This document shows positions 20,251-23,905 of a stretch of 23,905 nucleotides of DNA, piece by piece. The stretch is taken from assembly GCA_023426345.1 (NCBI GenBank), contig JAFAAX010000038.1, forward strand, positions 1 to 23,905, written 5' to 3'. Made by a program: the position numbers and the translations under genes. Position 1 is the first letter of the stretch, and the number at the start of each line of letters is the position of its first letter. A model generated the notes under the pieces. That model did no database searches. It saw only the letters and a list, made by a program, of their open reading frames with translations, and was not told the DNA's origin. The stretch is from Actinomycetes bacterium (GTDB lineage: Bacteria > Actinomycetota > Actinomycetes > Actinomycetales > Actinomycetaceae).

Positions 20251-21747
20251 TCAGAGCGGAGTGCCGGCCGCCAGCTCGCGCAGCACGGTCCGGGCGCCCC
20301 GCGCCCGCAGCTCGCCGAGAGCCCGCACGAACGACTCCCGGAAGCGCGGATCCCGTCCGATCTCGCCGAACACCGGCTCGTCCGCCAGGAACGCCCCCGC
20401 GTCCCCCGCCTTCTGCGCGGCGATCTCGGGCTCGATGCGCCCCCACGCCTTGTCGTCGACCACGATGGGGGCGCCGCCCTCGTCGATTCCCTCCATGCCG
20501 AGCGCCCAGGCGGCGCACATCGCCACCCCCAGTCGTACGGAACGCCCGGCCGCCAGGTTGTCGCGCACTGAGGGCAGGACGAACTTCGGCATGCGGTCGG
20601 AGGCGTCCTGGGCCAGGCGGGCCTCCGTGTCGGCGATCGCCGCGTTGGCGAACCGCTGGAACAGGGTCTTGATGTAATCGGGCACGTCGATGCCGGGGAC
20701 GGGCAGCAGCGTGGGGACGGCCTCGCGGTCCAGGTAGGCGCGAGTGAAGGCGGCGATGTCCGGATCAGAGGCCGCGCGGTCCGCGTACTCGCAGGACAGC
20801 AGACGCCCCCAATGCGCCAGGGACTGGTGGGAGGCGTTGAGCAGACGCAGCTTCATCAGCTCATACGGAGCGACGTCGGGGACGACCTGCACGCCGGCCT
20901 CCTCCAACGGAGGGCGGCCCATCGTGAAGGCGTCCTGGAGGACCCATTGGGCGAAGGGCTCGGCGACGACCGGCCAGGCGTCGTCGATCCCGAGGTCGTC
21001 GCGGACCCTCGCGACGTCCTCCGGGGTGGTCACCGGCGTGATGCGGTCGACCATCGAGTTCGGGAAGGCGACCTCGCGGTCGATCCACTCCCCCAGCTCC
21101 GGGTCCGTCATCCGCCCCTGGGCGACCACCGCCGTGCGGGCCACGCGCCCGTTGCCGGGCAGGTTGTCGCAGGACATCACCGTGAACGGCGCGACGCCAG
21201 CATCGCGGCGCCGGCGCAGGGCCTCCACCAGGTACCCGAACGTGGTGATCGGGTGGGCCGGGTCGGCGGCGTCGTGGACAGCCCCCGGCGCGTCCTCGCG
21301 GAAGGTGCCGGTGGCGTCGTCGATGGTGTAGCCGCCCTCGGTGACGGTCAGGGAGACGATCCGCGTGGCCGGGGCGGCCAGCAGGTCCAGCACCGCGCCG
21401 GGATCCTCTGGCGCCCACAGCACGTCGCGGATCGAGCCGATGACCCGGGGCTCGACATGTCCGTCCGGATGCTTGAGGACCAGCGTGTACAGCCCGTCCT
21501 GGGCGCGCAGGACATCGCGCATGCGCCGGTCGCCGGGCAGCACGCCCACTCCGGTGATCGCCCAGTCCATCGCCCGCCCGTCGCGCATCAGGCGGTCGAG
21601 GTACATCGCCTGGTGGGAGCGGTGGAACCCTCCGACTCCGAAATGGACGATGCCGGTGGTCAGCTGCGAGCGGTCGTAGGACGGCCCCAGCGGCGCGGCG
21701 ACGTCGGAGAGGGGAAGCGGGGTCGAGGTGGGGGTGGAAGAGGTCAT
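20251..21747 (-). CDS. Mannitol dehydrogenase-family NAD-dependent polyol/hexuronate oxidoreductase
   Basis: The family interconverts ketoses and polyols or hexuronates with NAD(H), as in mannitol 2-dehydrogenase and fructuronate reductase. The 498-residue product has the N-terminal nucleotide-binding region GIVHFGVGGFHRSHQAMYLD, then SCDNLPGNGRV, and the catalytic lysine motif YELMKLRLLNASHQSLAHWG, all family-typical. The ATG at 21747 has GAGGAG 8 nt upstream; an earlier in-frame ATG at 21786 is less likely. AACAAT at about 21786-21791 may be its -10. The loop GMEGIDEGGAPIV includes the GACGAGGGCG motif. No transporter or regulator gene is beside it. The substrate is unknown. Confidence 0.92.
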   Translation of the reverse strand: MTSSTPTSTPLPLSDVAAPLGPSYDRSQLTTGIVHFGVGGFHRSHQAMYLDRLMRDGRAMDWAITGVGVLPGDRRMRDVLRAQDGLYTLVLKHPDGHVEPRVIGSIRDVLWAPEDPGAVLDLLAAPATRIVSLTVTEGGYTIDDATGTFREDAPGAVHDAADPAHPITTFGYLVEALRRRRDAGVAPFTVMSCDNLPGNGRVARTAVVAQGRMTDPELGEWIDREVAFPNSMVDRITPVTTPEDVARVRDDLGIDDAWPVVAEPFAQWVLQDAFTMGRPPLEEAGVQVVPDVAPYELMKLRLLNASHQSLAHWGRLLSCEYADRAASDPDIAAFTRAYLDREAVPTLLPVPGIDVPDYIKTLFQRFANAAIADTEARLAQDASDRMPKFVLPSVRDNLAAGRSVRLGVAMCAAWALGMEGIDEGGAPIVVDDKAWGRIEPEIAAQKAGDAGAFLADEPVFGEIGRDPRFRESFVRALGELRARGARTVLRELAAGTPL

Positions 21748-21899
21748 CGTCGGGTCTCCTCGGGGGCGGGCGCGGTCATGGTCCATTGTTCCGCTCGGGC
21801 GCCGCCACGCGGGCGGGGACCCGTGCCGGATTCTGGTCCTTCCTTGACGAGGCCGTCCCCGCCGACCTGAGGGCCCGACAAGGCCTCGGGGGCGTCGGC
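21748..21899. other. Short gap between hisN and the mannitol-dehydrogenase gene
   Basis: It holds the mannitol-dehydrogenase promoter region and, after hisN, a GAGGCC/GGCCTC inverted repeat (about 21847-21888) next to TTGACGAGG, which may help end hisN transcription. Confidence 0.4.
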
Positions 21900-22787
21900 T
21901 CAGTCCGCGGCGGAGTGCGGGCCCGGGTGGCCCTCCTGCTCATGGATCCAGACGACCTCGTCGGAGGGGTCGTCCTGCGGCCAGTCCAGGGCGGCCAGGA
22001 CGTCGTCGTGGATCCACCCGTTGGTCGCCAGCGCGTTGCCGCCCCAGGGGCCGTCCTCGCCTGTGAGCGACGTGAAGCGGCCGCCGGCCTCGCGCACGAT
22101 CGGCACCAGGGCCGCCATGTCGTGGACCTCCAGCTCGGGCTCGCAGGCGGCGTCGACGGCGCCCTCGGCGACCATCATGTAGCTCCAGAAGTCGCCGAAC
22201 GCGCGCGTGCGCCAGAACCGAGACTGCATCTCGAGGAACTGGCCGCCGCGCCCGTGGCGCAGCCACCCGTCCAGGGACGAGTACGACAGCGAGGCCTCCT
22301 CGATCGCGGGGACGGAGGACACGCGCATCCGCGTCGCCCGCATGAGGGAGGTGCCTGTGAACGCGCCCTGCCCCTCCGCGGCCCACCAGCGGCGCTTGAG
22401 CGCCGGCGCGGACACGACGCCCATGACGGGCTCGCCGTCCTCGACCAGCCCGATCAGCGTCGCCCACACGGGCACGCCCCGCACGAAGTTCTTCGTCCCG
22501 TCGATGGGATCGAGGACCCACTGGCGGCTCGAATGCCCGGTCGCCCCGCGTTCCTCGCCCAGGATCGCGTCGCGCGAGCGCGTGTGGGACAGCTGGGCGC
22601 GCAGGCTGTCCTCCGCGGCCCGGTCCGCGTCGGTGACGGGCGTGAGATCGGGCTTGGACTCCACGATGAGGTCCTGCGCCCCGAAGCGGGCCATCGTCAG
22701 GGCGTCCACCTGGTCGGCGAGCACATGGGCCAGGCGGAGGTCGTCGTTGTAGCGGCGGGACTGCGCCGCCGTCGCGGTCGTGGGCAT
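21900..22787 (-). CDS. hisN: Histidinol-phosphatase HisN (inositol monophosphatase family)
   Basis: HisN removes phosphate from histidinol phosphate in histidine synthesis. The 295-residue protein has the metal-binding residues of the IMPase family: ILGEERG (about residue 76), WVLDPIDGTKNFVRGVPVWA (about 90-109), and LEVHDMAALVPIVREAGGRF near the C terminus, with His where Trp is usual before Asp. In actinobacteria this family member commonly lies near aroA, rsgA and sigR, which favours HisN over a generic inositol phosphatase. The ATG at 22787 is 6 nt after TACCGT on the minus strand, suggesting leaderless expression. It is divergent from the amidotransferase gene. Confidence 0.85.
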   Translation of the reverse strand: MPTTATAAQSRRYNDDLRLAHVLADQVDALTMARFGAQDLIVESKPDLTPVTDADRAAEDSLRAQLSHTRSRDAILGEERGATGHSSRQWVLDPIDGTKNFVRGVPVWATLIGLVEDGEPVMGVVSAPALKRRWWAAEGQGAFTGTSLMRATRMRVSSVPAIEEASLSYSSLDGWLRHGRGGQFLEMQSRFWRTRAFGDFWSYMMVAEGAVDAACEPELEVHDMAALVPIVREAGGRFTSLTGEDGPWGGNALATNGWIHDDVLAALDWPQDDPSDEVVWIHEQEGHPGPHSAAD

Positions 22788-22793
22788 GGCTCC

Positions 22794-22799
22794 ACGGTA
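22794..22799 (-). promoter_or_regulatory. -10 element of hisN (leaderless type)
   Basis: On the minus strand TACCGT ends 6 nt before the ATG at 22787. Confidence 0.4.
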
Positions 22800-22841
22800 G
22801 CCGTTCGCCCCGCGCGAACCAGCCAGGACCGCCGCATGTCG

Positions 22842-22847
22842 TAGTGT
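22842..22847 (+). promoter_or_regulatory. -10 element of the glutamine amidotransferase gene (leaderless type)
   Basis: TAGTGT ends 6 nt before the ATG at 22854. No ribosome binding site is present. Confidence 0.45.
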
Positions 22848-22853
22848 GAGCGC

Positions 22854-23588
22854 ATGGCCCGGCCCTTCCTGTTGCTCACGTCCCGCACCGAGGAGGTCGT
22901 CGCCGAGGACGAGTTCCGCAATCTCCCCCGCATCGGGGGCATGCTCCCGGGCGAGGCGGTGCGCGTGCGCCTGGAGCGCGAGCCGTTCCCCGACCTCGAC
23001 CTCGACGACTGGTCGGCGATCATCCTGTGCGGATCCCCCTTCGACGCCGCCACGCCCGAGGAGCGCAAGTCCGAGCGCCAGCGCGACGTCGACGCCCATC
23101 TCCACGCCCTCTACGACCGCCTCCTCGACGAGGACCGCCCGTTCCTGGGGATCTGCTACGGGATGGGCACCCTCACGCTGCATCTGGGGGGCAGCGTCGA
23201 CACCTCCCACGGCGAGGAGATCTCCCCCGTCGCCCTGGCGGTGACGCCGCAGGGGCGCGAGGATCCCCTGCTCGAGGGCGTCCCCGACCGCTTCCAGGCG
23301 TACGTCGGCCATCACGAGGCGGCCTCCGCGCTGGCGCCAGGCGCGCGCCTGTTGGTCTCAGGCGGCACCGCGCCCGTCCAGATGATCCGCGCGGGCGCCC
23401 ACGTCTACGCCACGCAGTTCCACCCCGAACTGGATCTGGCCGGCATCCGCGTGCGCATCGAGGAGTACGCGGATCGGGGGTACTACCCCGTCGCGGAGCG
23501 TCAGCGCGTCGAGGACGCCGTCGCCGCCGCGAACGTCGCGCCCGCGCATGCCATCCTGCGCAACTTCGTGCGGGAATTCCGCCGCTGA
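22854..23588 (+). CDS. Class I glutamine amidotransferase (GuaA-type GATase domain)
   Basis: Class I amidotransferase domains release ammonia from glutamine for a synthetase or for another acceptor. The 244-residue protein consists of this domain alone: oxyanion region IILCGSPFDAATPEE, nucleophile C101 in FLGICYGMGTLTLHLGG, and H190 and E192 in YATQFHPELD completing the triad. Standing alone, it resembles the GMP-synthase-like amidotransferases that replace an ordinary GuaA subunit or act on small amines; the acceptor is unknown. Its start is 6 nt after a -10 hexamer. It is divergent from hisN and converges with the partial gene after 18 bp. Confidence 0.9.
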   Translation: MARPFLLLTSRTEEVVAEDEFRNLPRIGGMLPGEAVRVRLEREPFPDLDLDDWSAIILCGSPFDAATPEERKSERQRDVDAHLHALYDRLLDEDRPFLGICYGMGTLTLHLGGSVDTSHGEEISPVALAVTPQGREDPLLEGVPDRFQAYVGHHEAASALAPGARLLVSGGTAPVQMIRAGAHVYATQFHPELDLAGIRVRIEEYADRGYYPVAERQRVEDAVAAANVAPAHAILRNFVREFRR

Positions 23589-23606
23589 GGCGGGCCGGCG
23601 GCCCGG

Positions 23607-23905
23607 TCAGACCGCCCGATCCTCCGCTCGCCAGGCGGCGGCCAGCGCCTCGCGCTCCGAGGCGTCGAACCAGACGAGAGGATGCTCCCACAAGGCCGCG
23701 ACCGCGCGGTCGGCGTCGTCCTGATCGCCGGCCTCCAGCACGGAGCGGACCGCGCCGGCGGCGCCGCCCTCGTCGACGAGGAGCGCCACGACGTCCGCCC
23801 ACGTGAGGCGCGGCGCGGGGACGCGGAGGATGAGGCCCCCGTCCGCGCCGCCGACCGGCTCCCCCCGGACCGCGGGCGCGTCGGCGGCGAGGACCAGCCG
23901 CGTCG
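23607..23905 (-). CDS. Unrecognised protein, C-terminal part only
   Basis: The minus-strand frame is open from the window edge to a TGA at 23607 (about 98 residues visible). It contains LVLAADAPAVRGEPVGG, LILRVPAPRLTWADVVALL, then DEGGAAGAVRSVLEAGDQD and ALWEHPLVWFDASEREALA. The acidic/hydrophobic pattern and the high GC at third positions look like a real soluble protein, but I recognise no family. It includes another Asp-Glu-Gly-Gly from the GACGAGGGCG motif (23765-23774). The start lies beyond the window; an internal GTG at 23789 is not a likely start because coding character continues upstream. Confidence 0.6.
   Translation of the reverse strand, partial: TRLVLAADAPAVRGEPVGGADGGLILRVPAPRLTWADVVALLVDEGGAAGAVRSVLEAGDQDDADRAVAALWEHPLVWFDASEREALAAAWRAEDRAV

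Overview
The window is very GC-rich (roughly 70-75% by eye). It looks like chromosomal DNA of an actinobacterium, most likely an Actinomyces/Schaalia-type Actinomycetaceae. Supporting signs are a SigR/RsrA thiol-stress pair, the actinobacterial 24-residue ribosomal protein bL37, HisN-type histidinol phosphatase, many ATGA/GTGA stop-start overlaps, and genes whose -10 hexamer sits only 6-7 nt before the start codon (leaderless transcripts). Genus-level placement is inference.

Region 1 (1-3443, minus strand) is a molybdoenzyme operon: a DMSO-reductase-family catalytic subunit, a 56-residue single-span membrane protein, and an NrfD/DmsC-type membrane subunit cut by the window edge. Region 2 (3444-4497) is a divergent intergenic stretch and a TetR-type regulator. 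Region 3 (4498-9597) holds molybdenum-cofactor biosynthesis: a DUF6457 protein, moaA and moaD in one operon, then moaE, moaC, moeA and a mog/moaB-type gene. Region 4 (9598-15246) starts with a repeat-rich gap and continues with modA, a fused modB-modC transporter, a MerR-like HTH plus TOBE (molybdate-binding) regulator, and a two-gene unit of a DUF4213/DUF364 protein and a flavin-split-barrel protein. Molybdate uptake, cofactor assembly, a molybdate-sensing candidate and a cofactor-using enzyme are therefore packed into about 14 kb. mobA and an MoaD-activating enzyme (moeB type) are not visible here.

Region 5 (15330-19783) is a housekeeping and stress block: bL37, rsrA and sigR on the minus strand, then a DoxX-like gene, aroA and rsgA overlapping on the plus strand. 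sigR has a textbook SigR-type promoter whose start point falls just before an in-frame upstream ATG, so a longer inducible isoform is possible. Region 6 (19784-20250) is a gene-free array of direct and inverted repeats. Region 7 (20251-23905) holds a mannitol-dehydrogenase-family gene, hisN, a class I glutamine amidotransferase and the 3' end of an unrecognised gene.

The most unusual layer is repetitive DNA. A 22-bp tandem repeat occurs at four loci, one of them read in frame inside the nrfD-like gene. A 20-bp palindrome-forming motif occurs in two intergenic regions, with copies on a 40-bp period. A 10-mer, GACGAGGGCG, occurs at least 13 times on both strands. When it lies in genes it usually adds Asp-Glu-Gly in low-complexity loops; between genes it forms hairpins at convergent gene ends.
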